Assembly: GCF_900112375.1 (NCBI RefSeq)
Contig: NZ_FOLS01000047.1
Location: 1-43,709 of the forward strand
Direction of reading: 5' to 3'
DNA length: 43,709 bases
From: Pseudomonas citronellolis
GTDB lineage: Bacteria; Pseudomonadota; Gammaproteobacteria; Pseudomonadales; Pseudomonadaceae
Made by a program: the position numbers and the translations under genes
Shown here: positions 25,743 through 35,383 of the stretch, in pieces
Layout of the letters: each line of letters opens with the position of its first letter
Position numbering within the stretch: the stretch's first letter is position 1
The notes under the pieces: generated by a model
Databases searched by the model: none
What the model was told of the DNA's origin: nothing
What the model saw: the letters and a program-made list of their open reading frames with translations, nothing else

Positions 25743-27398
25743 ATGACTGAGAAAACGGTTCGCATCGTCGATGCGGTGGTAATCGGGGCCGGCATGTCCG
25801 GCCTCTACATGACCAAGAAGCTGGTCGACATGGGCCTGGACGTCCAGGGCTTCGAGGCCGGCGACAACGTCGGCGGGACCTGGTACTGGAACCGCTACCC
25901 CGGCGCCAGGGTCGACCTGGAGAGCTTCGACTACTCCTTCTCGTTCTCCGAGGAGTTGCAGCAGGAGTGGAACTGGAGCGAGCGCTACGCGGCCCAGCCG
26001 GAGATTCTCAGCTACCTGAACCATGTCGCCGACCGCTTCGAACTGCGCCGCCACTTCCAGTTCCAGACCCGCGTGACGGCCGCGACCTACGAGGAAAAGC
26101 AGGCGCTCTGGGCCGTGCACACCGACCGCGGCGAAACCCTCAAGGCGCGCTACCTCATCAGCGGCGTCGGCGTGCTGTCCGAGCCGAAGGCCCCCGAGCT
26201 GGAAGGGCTGTCCAGCTTCAAGGGCGCCACCTACCACACCGGGCGCTGGCCCCACGAGGGCGTGGACTTCACCGGCAAGCGCGTGGCCGTGTTCGGCACC
26301 GGTTCCTCGGGCATCCAGGTCATTCCCATCGTGGCCCGCCAGGCCGCGCACCTGAGCGTGTTCCAGCGCACCCCGGTGTACTGCGTGCCCACCGACAACT
26401 ACAAGCTGACCGACGAACTCCGCGACCGGGTCAAGCAGAGCTACGCCGCGCGCCGCCAGAAGTCCCGCTACACCCGCTACGGCATCCCGGTGGACTTCCC
26501 CAGCACCAAGGCCTTCGACGTCAGCGCCGAGGAGCGCGAGAAGAAGTACGAGCAGGCCTGGGGCGAGATGGGCCACCTGCTGGCCTTCCGCATGACCTAC
26601 GCCGACATCCTCGCCGACGAGGCGGCCAACAAGACGGTGGCGGACTTCTTCGCGCGCAAGATCCGCGGGATCGTCAAGGACCCGGCCATCGCCGAGAAGC
26701 TGATCCCCACCAGCTACCCCTTCGGCACCAAGCGCCCGTGCCTGGGCATCGCCTACTACGAGACCTTCAACCGCGACAACGTCTCCCTGGTGGACCTGCG
26801 GGAGACACCGGTGGAGCGCGTGACCGAGACCGGCATCCTCACCCGCGACGGCGTGCACCACGAATTCGACGCCATGGTCTTCGCCACCGGCTACGACGCC
26901 CTCACCGGCGCGATCCTGCGCGTGGACCTGACCGGCCGCAACGGCCGCAAGCTGCAGGACAAGTGGCGGGACGGCCCGCGGGCGCTGCTGGGCATCAGCA
27001 CCAGCGAGTTCCCCAACTTCTTCATGATCACCGGCCCCCTGAGCCCCGGCCCGCTGAACAACATGGCGGTGTCCATCGAGCAGCACGTGGAATGGGTGAC
27101 CGACTGCATCGCCTACATGCGCCGCAACGGCCTGGCCTCCATCGAGGCCGACCAGGCCGCGGAAGAGCACTGGTTCGAGCACGTGCAGGAGGTGGTGAGC
27201 AACACCCTCTACCTCAAGGCCAACTCCTGGTACCTGGGCGCCAACGTGCCCGGCAAGCCCCGGGTGTTCATCCCCTACCTGGGGGGCGCCGGCGGCTATC
27301 GGGAGAAGTGCGACGAGGTGGCGAACGACGGCTATCGCGGCTTCATCTTCCAGCGCCTCGAAACCCCCGCGGCCAAGGCCGGAACCGAGCTGGCGTGA
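25743..27398 (+). CDS. Type I Baeyer-Villiger monooxygenase 1
   Basis: A 551-residue FAD/NADPH monooxygenase inserting oxygen next to a ketone to give an ester or lactone. The type I fingerprint FKGATYHTGRWP starts at residue 159, flanked by the two dinucleotide motifs GAGMSG and GTGSSG. Cyclohexanone-monooxygenase-like blocks are present: GGTWYWNRYPGARVD, RTPVYCVPTDNYKL, RPCLGIAYYETFNRDNVSLVD and ATGYDALTGA. GTWYWNRYPG and the length fit the cyclic-ketone BVMO group better than the flavin-containing monooxygenases. The ATG at 25743 was taken as start. It is second in its unit, between a transporter component and dehydrogenases, so it probably performs ring expansion in the pathway. Confidence 0.92.
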   Translation: MTEKTVRIVDAVVIGAGMSGLYMTKKLVDMGLDVQGFEAGDNVGGTWYWNRYPGARVDLESFDYSFSFSEELQQEWNWSERYAAQPEILSYLNHVADRFELRRHFQFQTRVTAATYEEKQALWAVHTDRGETLKARYLISGVGVLSEPKAPELEGLSSFKGATYHTGRWPHEGVDFTGKRVAVFGTGSSGIQVIPIVARQAAHLSVFQRTPVYCVPTDNYKLTDELRDRVKQSYAARRQKSRYTRYGIPVDFPSTKAFDVSAEEREKKYEQAWGEMGHLLAFRMTYADILADEAANKTVADFFARKIRGIVKDPAIAEKLIPTSYPFGTKRPCLGIAYYETFNRDNVSLVDLRETPVERVTETGILTRDGVHHEFDAMVFATGYDALTGAILRVDLTGRNGRKLQDKWRDGPRALLGISTSEFPNFFMITGPLSPGPLNNMAVSIEQHVEWVTDCIAYMRRNGLASIEADQAAEEHWFEHVQEVVSNTLYLKANSWYLGANVPGKPRVFIPYLGGAGGYREKCDEVANDGYRGFIFQRLETPAAKAGTELA

Positions 27399-27455
27399 TG
27401 CGCCCTGCCGGCCGCGGCCAAGGCGGCCGGCATCCGTGACTACAAGGGAACAGCA

Positions 27456-28022
27456 ATGACTGATGCGATCCAGCAACTGATCGACAAATCCATCATCCAT
27501 GACGTGGTGATGCGCTACGCGCGCTCGGTCGACCGCCGCGACTGGGAGAGCGCCCGCGCGGCCTTCTTCGAGGACGCCACCGATCACCACGGCGACTTCT
27601 TCGGCAGTCGCGAGCAGTTCATCGACTGGGTGAGCGGCAACCATTCCGGCGTGCCCAAGTCCACGCACCTGCTGGGCAACTGCCTGATCGAGTTCGGCGA
27701 CCAGAACCTGGCGGTGGTGGAGACCTATTTCTTCGCGGTGCTGGAGCTCAGCGCCAGCTCCGAAGGACACCGCAAGATGTTCTTCGGCGACGACGCCGAC
27801 GCCTCGGCCAGCGTCCGCATGGACGTGCTGGGCCGCTACGTCGACCGTTTCGAGAAGCGCGACGGCCAGTGGCGCATCGCCAAGCGGGTGACCGTGTTCG
27901 ACTCCACCCATGCCCGGCCCAACGTCGGCACGGTGGACGACCATCCCAGGTGGGCGCTGGGCAAGCGCGACGCCGGCGATCCGCTGTTCGCGATCCGCCG
28001 CGCCGCCGGCCTGGGCGATTGA
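27456..28022 (+). CDS. SnoaL/NTF2-like protein
   Basis: A 188-residue protein with the start of an NTF2-like cone fold: IIHDVVMRYARSVDRRDWESARAAFFEDATDHHGDFFG, then YVDRFEKRDGQWRIAKRVTVFD. Members include dehydratases, isomerases, aromatic dioxygenase small subunits and non-enzymes, so no reaction can be assigned. A hydratase, isomerase or scytalone-dehydratase-like role on a ring intermediate is possible because it lies between a BVMO and an SDR. AAGGGAACA precedes the ATG. Confidence 0.82.
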   Translation: MTDAIQQLIDKSIIHDVVMRYARSVDRRDWESARAAFFEDATDHHGDFFGSREQFIDWVSGNHSGVPKSTHLLGNCLIEFGDQNLAVVETYFFAVLELSASSEGHRKMFFGDDADASASVRMDVLGRYVDRFEKRDGQWRIAKRVTVFDSTHARPNVGTVDDHPRWALGKRDAGDPLFAIRRAAGLGD

Positions 28023-28080
28023 CCATGGGTTCGTTCGCCCCGTGGTGGCGGGGCGGGCATCAGCTTGAAGGAGAAAGACA

Positions 28081-28833
28081 ATGGGTAGGTTGGCTGGCAA
28101 GGTGGCCTTCGTCACCGGCGCGGCGGGTGGCATCGGCTCGGAGATCTGCAGGCGTTTCGTGCAGGAGGGCGCCTGCGTACTGGCGGCGGACATCTCGCGG
28201 GACGCGCTGGAGGGCGTCATCGCCTCCTGCGTCGATCGCGGGCGCATCGTGGCCGGCGTGGTGGATGTCACTCGCAGCGAAAGCGTGGTCGCCGGCATCG
28301 AGCTGGCGGTGAAGTCCTTCGGCAAGCTGGACATCCTGTGCAATGTCGCCGGCGGCTCCACGCCCCACGACAGCCGCGTCACCGGGGCCCCCGAGGAAGA
28401 GTTCTGGCGGGCGATCAGCCTGGACCTGTTCGGCACCTTCGTCTGCTGCAAGTACGGCATTCCCAGGCTGATCGAAGCCGGCGGCGGCTCGGTCATCAAC
28501 TTCTCGTCGATGGTCGCGCTGATGTCGCTGCCCGAGCGCGATTGCTATACGGCGGCCAAGGGCGGCGTGTCGGCGATCACCCGTTCGATGGCGCACGAAT
28601 ACGCCGCCGACAAGGTGCGGGTGAACGCCATCGCCCCGGGCCTGACCCTCTCGGAGCGCACCCGCGGGCTGATCGACCAGCGCGAGGAACTGAAGAAACT
28701 CGCCGACCAGTGCCTGCTGGGCGTCTGCGAGCCCATCGACATGGCGGAGATGGCGGTGTTCCTCGGCGCCGACGAGTCCCGGCGCGTCACCGGGCAGATA
28801 CTGCCGGTCGACAGCGGCGTGACGATCTACTGA
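28081..28833 (+). CDS. Short-chain dehydrogenase/reductase
   Basis: A 250-residue classical SDR with complete active site: TGAAGGIG cofactor loop, NVAGG, Ser in NFSSMVAL, Y156-x-x-x-K160 (YTAAKGG) and C-terminal TGQILPVDSG. GAAGGAGA precedes the ATG. It is probably an alcohol dehydrogenase or ketoreductase for a cyclic intermediate, supplying the ketone for the neighbouring BVMO; the substrate is inferred only. Confidence 0.9.
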   Translation: MGRLAGKVAFVTGAAGGIGSEICRRFVQEGACVLAADISRDALEGVIASCVDRGRIVAGVVDVTRSESVVAGIELAVKSFGKLDILCNVAGGSTPHDSRVTGAPEEEFWRAISLDLFGTFVCCKYGIPRLIEAGGGSVINFSSMVALMSLPERDCYTAAKGGVSAITRSMAHEYAADKVRVNAIAPGLTLSERTRGLIDQREELKKLADQCLLGVCEPIDMAEMAVFLGADESRRVTGQILPVDSGVTIY

Positions 28834-28914
28834 ATCAGCGGGGCAGGGCAGCGGCCCGCGCCCCTTTTCCACGCATCGCTCGCCCTCGGCGAGCCTGCAG
28901 GAGCGAGAAAACTT

Positions 28915-29817
28915 ATGTCGAAACGAATCGATCTGGGCTGGATAGGCCTTGGCCAGATGGGCGCGCCCATGGCCGAGCGCCTGCTGGGTGAGGACGTCAC
29001 CCTGCATGTCTTCGACCGCAACGCGCAGGTCCTGGACGCGTTCTCGCGCAAGGGCGCGGTCGTCCATGGCTCCCCGCGCGAGGTGGCCGACGCCGCGGAA
29101 ATCGTCTTCGCCTGCCTGCCCAGTCCGGCCATCAGCAAGAGCGTCGCGCTGGACGAGGGCGGGGTGATCTTCGGCGAGCGGGTGCGGCTGTACGTCGAAA
29201 CCTCGACCATCGGCCGCGACTGCATCCAGGCCATCGCCGCGGGCCTCGCGGCGAAGAACGTCGCCCTGGTGGACGGGCCCATCAGCGGCGGCGCCCCCGC
29301 GGCCCGCGAGGGCCGGCTGACGATGATGGTGTCCGGCCCGCCGCCCGCGGTGGACGAAGTACTGCCCTGGCTGGGGCGGATCGGCCGGCAGGTGACCAAC
29401 CTGGGCGGCCAGGCCGGCCAGGCGCAGATCATGAAGCTGGTGAACAACCTGGTGATGGCGGCGAACATGGTCGTCGCCGCCGAGGGCCTGGCCCTGGGCA
29501 GCAAGGCCGGCCTGGATGCGGCGACCATGCTCGAGGTGCTGGCCGCCAGCACCGGCAGCAGCCGCGCGCTGACCGAGATACTGGCGCAGGCGCTGAAGCC
29601 CGGCTCCTACAGCTTCGGCGCCCATCTCTCCATCGTCGCCAAGGACGTCGCGCTCGGCGTGCACGAGGCGTCGGCCCTGGAGGTACCGGTTCCGGGGTTG
29701 GAGGCGGTCCGCGCGATCTGGGCGGCCGCCGTCGCCGACGGGCACAGCGACGAAGACTTCACCAGCATCATCCGCTTCGTGGAGAAACAGGCGGGCACCG
29801 AAGTGCGCAGCGCCTGA
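28915..29817 (+). CDS. NAD(P)-dependent 3-hydroxyisobutyrate-dehydrogenase-family oxidoreductase
   Basis: A 300-residue beta-hydroxyacid dehydrogenase. The N-terminal Rossmann motif is IGLGQMGAPMAERL; the substrate signature DGPISGGAPAAREGRLTMMVSG and the catalytic K174 (IMKLVNNLVM) are in place. The family oxidises 3-hydroxy acids to semialdehydes or keto acids, or reduces them. It is last in the module B unit and is followed by a good terminator. It may handle an omega- or beta-hydroxy acid released from lactone opening. Confidence 0.9.
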   Translation: MSKRIDLGWIGLGQMGAPMAERLLGEDVTLHVFDRNAQVLDAFSRKGAVVHGSPREVADAAEIVFACLPSPAISKSVALDEGGVIFGERVRLYVETSTIGRDCIQAIAAGLAAKNVALVDGPISGGAPAAREGRLTMMVSGPPPAVDEVLPWLGRIGRQVTNLGGQAGQAQIMKLVNNLVMAANMVVAAEGLALGSKAGLDAATMLEVLAASTGSSRALTEILAQALKPGSYSFGAHLSIVAKDVALGVHEASALEVPVPGLEAVRAIWAAAVADGHSDEDFTSIIRFVEKQAGTEVRSA

Positions 29818-29826
29818 GGGCCGGTG

Positions 29827-29848
29827 GAAGGCGTTGTTCGCCTTCTTT
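29827..29848 (+). terminator. Rho-independent terminator after the module B unit
   Basis: GAAGGCG, a TTGTT loop and CGCCTTC form a perfect 7-bp hairpin, followed by TTT, starting 10 bp after the dehydrogenase stop. A second dyad, CGAAGT...ACTTCG (29878-29904), follows before the next gene. Confidence 0.6.
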
Positions 29849-29928
29849 CGACGGGGCTTTTTCCGGCGGAGTTTTTTCGAAGTGACTTTTCAAACGGGAC
29901 TTCGCACAGCGAACTACCAAGGAGCGCA

Positions 29929-30267
29929 ATGATGAAAATGATGGCCGGTGTCATTTCCCTGATGACGCTATATGGATGTTCTACACCATCGGGTGAAAGC
30001 AGGTCGGGAAGTTTCTCCGAATATACCCGGAAGTCCCCGCAGGAATATGTCACCTGCCTGGAGCCCAAGTGGCAGGCGGTGAATATATCCACATCCAAGA
30101 CCAGGACGCGGAGCGGGTTTTCCCTGGAGGCTTCCGCGCCGCAGAGCGGCCCGGTGGCATTGGCGATCATCGACGCCCAGGAAAGCGGTTCCAGGGTGGA
30201 GGTCTTCCTGCCGACGGCGCAGGGCCGGGCCGAAACCTGGGGCGACCGCGCCAGGAGCTGCCTGTAG
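29929..30267 (+). CDS. Small putative lipoprotein
   Basis: A 112-residue protein I do not recognise. The N-terminus MMKMMAGVISLMTLYGC is a lipoprotein signal with lipobox LYGC, so Cys17 should be lipidated. The mature part is polar, includes YVTCLEPKWQAVNISTSKTRTR and ends with an RARSCL tail; its other two Cys could pair. AAGGAGCGCA precedes the ATG. It stands alone between two terminators, so it is likely transcribed independently. Its role in a catabolic cluster is unclear; it may be an unrelated envelope protein. Confidence 0.75.
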   Translation: MMKMMAGVISLMTLYGCSTPSGESRSGSFSEYTRKSPQEYVTCLEPKWQAVNISTSKTRTRSGFSLEASAPQSGPVALAIIDAQESGSRVEVFLPTAQGRAETWGDRARSCL

Positions 30268-30329
30268 GCGCCGCACGGCGCGGCTTAAGGCCCCGAAGCG
30301 ATTGGAGTCTTGCTCGCTTTGAGCATCGA

Positions 30330-30364
30330 AGCAGTGTCCCGACTTTGGCGGGCGCTGCTTTTTT
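30330..30364 (+). terminator. Rho-independent terminator after the lipoprotein gene
   Basis: AGCAGTGTCC pairs along 10 bp (two G-U pairs) with GGGCGCTGCT around a 10-nt loop, followed by a run of six T. It ends just before promoter module C. Confidence 0.75.
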
Positions 30365-30377
30365 CTTGGGCGGCGGA

Positions 30378-30438
30378 TTCCACTGTACGGAACCCTTGCC
30401 AGGGTTGCGTTGACGCTGCCGGGCGGCGGTTTTCTAAT
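30378..30438 (+). promoter_or_regulatory. Promoter module C: dyad plus sigma70-type promoter
   Basis: A TTCC-N7-GGAA dyad (30378-30392), 17 bp, TTGACG (30410-30415), 17 bp, TCTAAT (30433-30438). Boxes and spacings are the same as module B. It reads into the 41-codon frame and BVMO 2, leaving a leader of roughly 240 nt. Confidence 0.78.
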
Positions 30439-30473
30439 CGAATCACATAAGAAATACAAAACGGGTGATCTCG

Positions 30474-30599
30474 ATGAATATTTATCTGCAACGCATTTAT
30501 CGCCTCATTACTTGCCTGTTCATTCCCGCCGATGATGTTTTGAGGAAGCGTGCGCAGGCTGAGTCCGCGCACTTTGGCGTCGCCTTCCTCGTCCTCTAG
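30474..30599 (+). CDS. Small leader-like ORF, 41 residues
   Basis: An unrecognised 41-residue frame (it opens MNIYLQRIYRLITCLFIP and ends FGVAFLVL) in the long leader between promoter C and BVMO 2. It begins about 30 nt after the expected transcript start and has GGTGAT a few bases upstream of the ATG. It could be a leader peptide, a small membrane-associated protein or chance. I see no regulatory codon run in it. The remaining leader, 30600-30685, contains nothing I can assign. Confidence 0.3.
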   Translation: MNIYLQRIYRLITCLFIPADDVLRKRAQAESAHFGVAFLVL

Positions 30600-30685
30600 C
30601 GCTCCTGTCGTCAATTCAATATCCGTGCGATCCGTTCGCAGGGCGGCGGAGTCGTTTCGCCGAATATTCAGTAGGGTTGTGAAAC

Positions 30686-32221
30686 ATGGTCAATTACACA
30701 AGTGAGTCGGCAGATATCGGCGAGCAAGCAGATATCGGCGAGCAATATGTCGATCATGAAGTCGCCATCATCGGCACGGGGTTCGCGGGTATCGCCATGG
30801 CGCATTACCTGGACGAGCTGGGCCTGACGGATTTCGTCCTGTTCGAGAAGGCCGACAAGGTCGGCGGCACCTGGCGCGAGAACCACTATCCCGGCGCCCG
30901 TTGCGACGTGCCCGCGGCCCTGTACTCGCTGTCGTTCGCCCCGGAGTGGAGCTGGACCTCGAACTATCCGCCGCAGCGGGAAATCCTCGCCTACATGATG
31001 CGAACCGCCGAACGCCAGGGCGTGACGCTGCGCACGCGCTTCAACACCGAAGTGCTCAAGGCCGAGTTCGACCCGGCGCGGGGCATCTGGACGCTGCACG
31101 GCGCCGACGGGGTGCTGGCTACCTGCCGCACCCTGGTTTCGGCGGTGGGCCAGCTGAATCACCCGGCCATGCCCAGGGTCGAGGGGCTGGACAGCTTCCA
31201 GGGCGCGGCTTTCCATTCCGCGCAGTGGCGCCACGACGTCGAGCTCAAGGGGCGCACCGTGGCGGTGGTCGGCACCGGGGCGAGCGCGATCCAGATCGTC
31301 CCGGCCATCGCCCCCGAGGTGGAGAAGCTGATTCTGCTGCAGCGTTCGCCGGCCTGGGTGTTCCCCAAGCCCGAGCGCGAAATCCCCCTGCAGGAGCGCC
31401 TGCACTACCGCCTCCACCCCGAGCTGCTGCGGCAGGAGCGCGAAGCCCTCTACGAGCAGTTCGAGGCCGGCTTCGACAAGTACATGGCGGACACGCCGAT
31501 GAACGTTCAGGCGCGCGAGGAAGGGCGCCAGCTGATCGAGTCGCAGATCGCCGACCCCGAGCTGCGGTGCAAGGTCACGCCGGACTACCTGCCCGGCTGC
31601 AAGCGCATCCTGGCGTCGAACGACTGGTACAGCACCCTGGCGCGGGACAACGTCGAAGTGGTCACCGCCGGGCTCGAGGCCTTCCAGGGCGATGAGATCG
31701 TCGACACCGACGGCAACCGCCACAAGGCCGAGGTGGTGGTGTTCGCCACCGGCTTCCGCTCCACGGACTTCCTCTTCCCCATGGTGGTCAAGGGCCTGGA
31801 CGGCGCCGACCTGCACGCCACCTGGCAAGGCGAGCCGCAGGCCTACCTCGGCATGAGCGTGCCGGAGTTCCCCAACCTGTTCCTGATGTACGGGCCCAAT
31901 ACCAATACGCACAACTCGATCATCGGCATGCTCGAGGCCCAGGCGAAGTACATCGCGCGCAAGGCCAAGGGCCTGCAGGCCGCCCCGGGCCGCTTCATCA
32001 GCGTGAAGCCGCAGGCCCAGGAACGCTTCTACGCCGACATGACGCCGAAATTCGACCGTTTCTCCTGGAGCGGCGGCTGCCACAACTGGTATCGCACCGC
32101 CAGCGGCAAGGTGGTCAACAACTGGCCCGAGCGCACGCGCGCCTACTTCGACCTGCTGGCCCGCGAGGACGACGCCAACTACGACGCCTTCGTCGCGCCG
32201 CAGGCCCCGGCCGGCCGCTGA
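30686..32221 (+). CDS. Type I Baeyer-Villiger monooxygenase 2
   Basis: A 511-residue FAD/NADPH monooxygenase. The BVMO fingerprint FQGAAFHSAQWRHD starts at residue 171; GTGFAG and GTGASA mark the FAD and NADP sites; GGTWRENHYPGARCDVP and ATGFRSTDFLFP complete the family pattern. GTWRENHYPG and the shorter length place it nearer to the 4-hydroxyacetophenone-monooxygenase/alkyl-ketone type than to BVMO 1. The N-terminus has an in-frame 18-bp tandem duplication giving ADIGEQADIGEQ (30710-30745) before the first beta strand. The ribosome site is weak (AGGG). It leads the module C enzyme set. Confidence 0.9.
   Translation: MVNYTSESADIGEQADIGEQYVDHEVAIIGTGFAGIAMAHYLDELGLTDFVLFEKADKVGGTWRENHYPGARCDVPAALYSLSFAPEWSWTSNYPPQREILAYMMRTAERQGVTLRTRFNTEVLKAEFDPARGIWTLHGADGVLATCRTLVSAVGQLNHPAMPRVEGLDSFQGAAFHSAQWRHDVELKGRTVAVVGTGASAIQIVPAIAPEVEKLILLQRSPAWVFPKPEREIPLQERLHYRLHPELLRQEREALYEQFEAGFDKYMADTPMNVQAREEGRQLIESQIADPELRCKVTPDYLPGCKRILASNDWYSTLARDNVEVVTAGLEAFQGDEIVDTDGNRHKAEVVVFATGFRSTDFLFPMVVKGLDGADLHATWQGEPQAYLGMSVPEFPNLFLMYGPNTNTHNSIIGMLEAQAKYIARKAKGLQAAPGRFISVKPQAQERFYADMTPKFDRFSWSGGCHNWYRTASGKVVNNWPERTRAYFDLLAREDDANYDAFVAPQAPAGR
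30710..30745 (+). repeat. 18-bp tandem duplication in the BVMO 2 N-terminus
   Basis: GCAGATATCGGCGAGCAA occurs twice in direct succession with no mismatch. It adds six residues (ADIGEQ) ahead of the FAD-binding strand and keeps the frame. Exact identity suggests a recent event. Confidence 0.85.
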
Positions 32222-32274
32222 CGGGCCCGGGCCGCGAGAACGCAAGGCGAAACCGCAATACCGTGGAGTACCTG

Positions 32275-34281
32275 ATGACCTCGAAGTACCGTTTGGCCCT
32301 TTCCCCCCTGCAGGTCGGGCCGGTCACACTGCCCAATCGCCTCGTGCGGACGGCGCACGCCACGCTGTTCTCGCGCGGCCAGGTGAACGACGACCACATC
32401 CACTACCACCTGGAGCGGGCGCGGGGCGGGATCGGCCTGACCATCCTGGAAGGCGTATCGGTGCACCGTTCCTCGACCTTTTCCCTGGGCCTGGAGGACG
32501 ACGCCGGCATCGCCCCGCTGAGCCGCCTGGTGGAGGCCATCCGCCCGACGGGCATGAAGCTGTTCCAGCAGCTCTGGCACGGCGGCAACGTCGAGCCGGC
32601 CCCCAACGGCGGGCCGCCCTGGTCGGTGACGGCGCTGCCCGGGCGCTACTCGCGGATGCCGCCGGTGGCCATGTCGCCGCGGCAGATCGCCGAGCTGGTC
32701 CACGCCTACGCCGCGGCCGCCGTGCGCCTGGCCAAGGCGGGGATAGACGGCGCGGAGGTGCTGGCCGGCAACGGCTACCTCATCTCGCAATTCCTCTCGC
32801 CGTCGCTGAATACCCGCGGCGACGCCTACGGCGGCAGTTTCGAGAATCGCCTGCGCTTCCTGGAGGAACTGCTCGGCGAGGTGCGCGCCCAGGTGCCGGC
32901 CAGCTTCGCGCTCGGCGTGCGCATGGGCGCCAGCTCCGATCCGGCGATCCTCTCGGCGCAGGACGTGAACGCCGCGATCCTCCGGCTCCAGGCGAAGGGG
33001 CTGATCGACTTCGTGAACATCTCCCAGGGCGACTACTACTTCCACGTCGAACGCTATGCCGCGATGGACCAGCCCGCGGGCTACCAACTGCCGGCGATGC
33101 GCGAGGTGGGCAAGGACGTCAGCGTGCCGCGCATCGTCGTCGGCCGCTTCGGCACCCTCGACGACGTGGAGCAGACGCTGCGGGCGGGCGATGCCGAGAT
33201 GGTGAACCTCGTGCGCGCCACCATCGCCGACCCCCATCTGGTGCGCAAGGAAGTCGAGGGGCGCTCGCTGGAGGTGCGCCCCTGCATCGCCTGCAACCAG
33301 GGCTGCATCGGCGGCCTGTTCTCCGGCCGCATGAGCTGCACGGCGAACCCGACGGTGGGCCACGAAGGCCGCCTCGGCGAACACCTGATCGTCCGCTCCG
33401 GCCAGCCGCGCAAGGTCGTCGTGGTGGGCGGCGGCCCGGCGGGGATGGAGGCTGCCCGCGTCTCGGCGCTGGCGGGCCACGAGGTCACCCTGGTCGAGGC
33501 GTCGTCCGACCTCGGCGGGCAGATCAACCTCGCCAAGCACCTGCCGAAGAACCATGGCATCGGCGACCTGACCAACTGGCTCGAACGCGAGGTCTTCCGC
33601 CTCGGCGTGCAGGTGAAGCTGTCCACCTACGTGGATGCCGCCGAGGTGCTGGCGATGCAGCCGGACGTGGTGATCCTCGCCACCGGCTCCATGTCGGCCG
33701 CCGCCGACGCCTTCGTGCAGACCGCCGCGCCCCAACTGCAGCTGGACATCGAGCCCGGCGCGCGGGTGGTCTCCTCCGAGGACCTGGTGCTCGGCGCCGC
33801 CGGCGAGCTGGGCGGCAGCGCCGTGGTGGTGGACGACATCGGCCACTACGAGGCCATCGGCTGCTGCGAGATGCTGCTGGAGCGCGGGCTGGACGTCACC
33901 TACGTGACGCGCCACGCCTCCTTCGCGCCGGAAATCGACAAGACCGGCAGGACCCAGGCCGCGCTGCGGCGCTTCTATGCCCTGGGCAACTTCCGCCTCC
34001 TCACCAGCTCGGTGGTGGTGGCGATCCAGCGGGACGCGGTGCAGGTGCGCCCCATCGACGGCTTCAGGCCGGAGAGCGTGAAGGCCGACACCACCGTGGT
34101 GGTGGCCTATCGCGAGGCGCTGCGGGAGCTGTGGGACGAACTGGTGGACGCCGGGCCGCAGCTGTACGTGGTGGGGGATGCCCTTTCCCCCCGCGACCTG
34201 GTCTGCGCCATGCGCGAAGGCCATTTCGCCGCGCGCTCGATCGACGAGCCGCGGATCGAAAGCCTGTGGAACAACATGTGA
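32275..34281 (+). CDS. Old-yellow-enzyme / 2,4-dienoyl-CoA reductase-like flavoprotein
   Basis: A 668-residue FMN/[4Fe-4S]/FAD enzyme that reduces activated C=C bonds or demethylates N-methyl groups. Residues 1-330 form the FMN TIM barrel (PNRLVRTAHATLFS, QLWHGGNV, NTRGDAYGGSFENRLRFL, RIVVGRFGT). The cluster cysteines follow: C337, C340 and C344 (CIACNQGC), with another in RMSCTANP. The FAD/NAD part begins VVVVGGGPAGMEAAR. The usual catalytic segment reads GIDGAEVLAGNGYLISQFLSP, with Ala-Gly-Asn where many members have His-x-x-His, so the substrate or proton donor may differ. The start at 32275 follows TGGAG. Beside a BVMO, a role as enone reductase (compare carvone reductase) is attractive but inferred. 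Confidence 0.88.
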   Translation: MTSKYRLALSPLQVGPVTLPNRLVRTAHATLFSRGQVNDDHIHYHLERARGGIGLTILEGVSVHRSSTFSLGLEDDAGIAPLSRLVEAIRPTGMKLFQQLWHGGNVEPAPNGGPPWSVTALPGRYSRMPPVAMSPRQIAELVHAYAAAAVRLAKAGIDGAEVLAGNGYLISQFLSPSLNTRGDAYGGSFENRLRFLEELLGEVRAQVPASFALGVRMGASSDPAILSAQDVNAAILRLQAKGLIDFVNISQGDYYFHVERYAAMDQPAGYQLPAMREVGKDVSVPRIVVGRFGTLDDVEQTLRAGDAEMVNLVRATIADPHLVRKEVEGRSLEVRPCIACNQGCIGGLFSGRMSCTANPTVGHEGRLGEHLIVRSGQPRKVVVVGGGPAGMEAARVSALAGHEVTLVEASSDLGGQINLAKHLPKNHGIGDLTNWLEREVFRLGVQVKLSTYVDAAEVLAMQPDVVILATGSMSAAADAFVQTAAPQLQLDIEPGARVVSSEDLVLGAAGELGGSAVVVDDIGHYEAIGCCEMLLERGLDVTYVTRHASFAPEIDKTGRTQAALRRFYALGNFRLLTSSVVVAIQRDAVQVRPIDGFRPESVKADTTVVVAYREALRELWDELVDAGPQLYVVGDALSPRDLVCAMREGHFAARSIDEPRIESLWNNM

Positions 34282-34395
34282 ACCCGTGAGCCACCCGGCT
34301 CGGAACGCTTCGCGAAGGCCACCGGCCGGCCCGCCCAGGGCGGCCCCGGCGGCTTCGCGGCCAACTGCCCAGCGCTACAGGGAGAAAGCCCAGCC

Positions 34396-35304
<909 letters not shown>

Positions 35305-35383
35305 GCCGGGCGGATGCCTGGGCCGGCGCCAATGCAGCGGTTTCCCTCCCAACCCTTGTTTCACCCAACCAAGGAGTCAAGGT

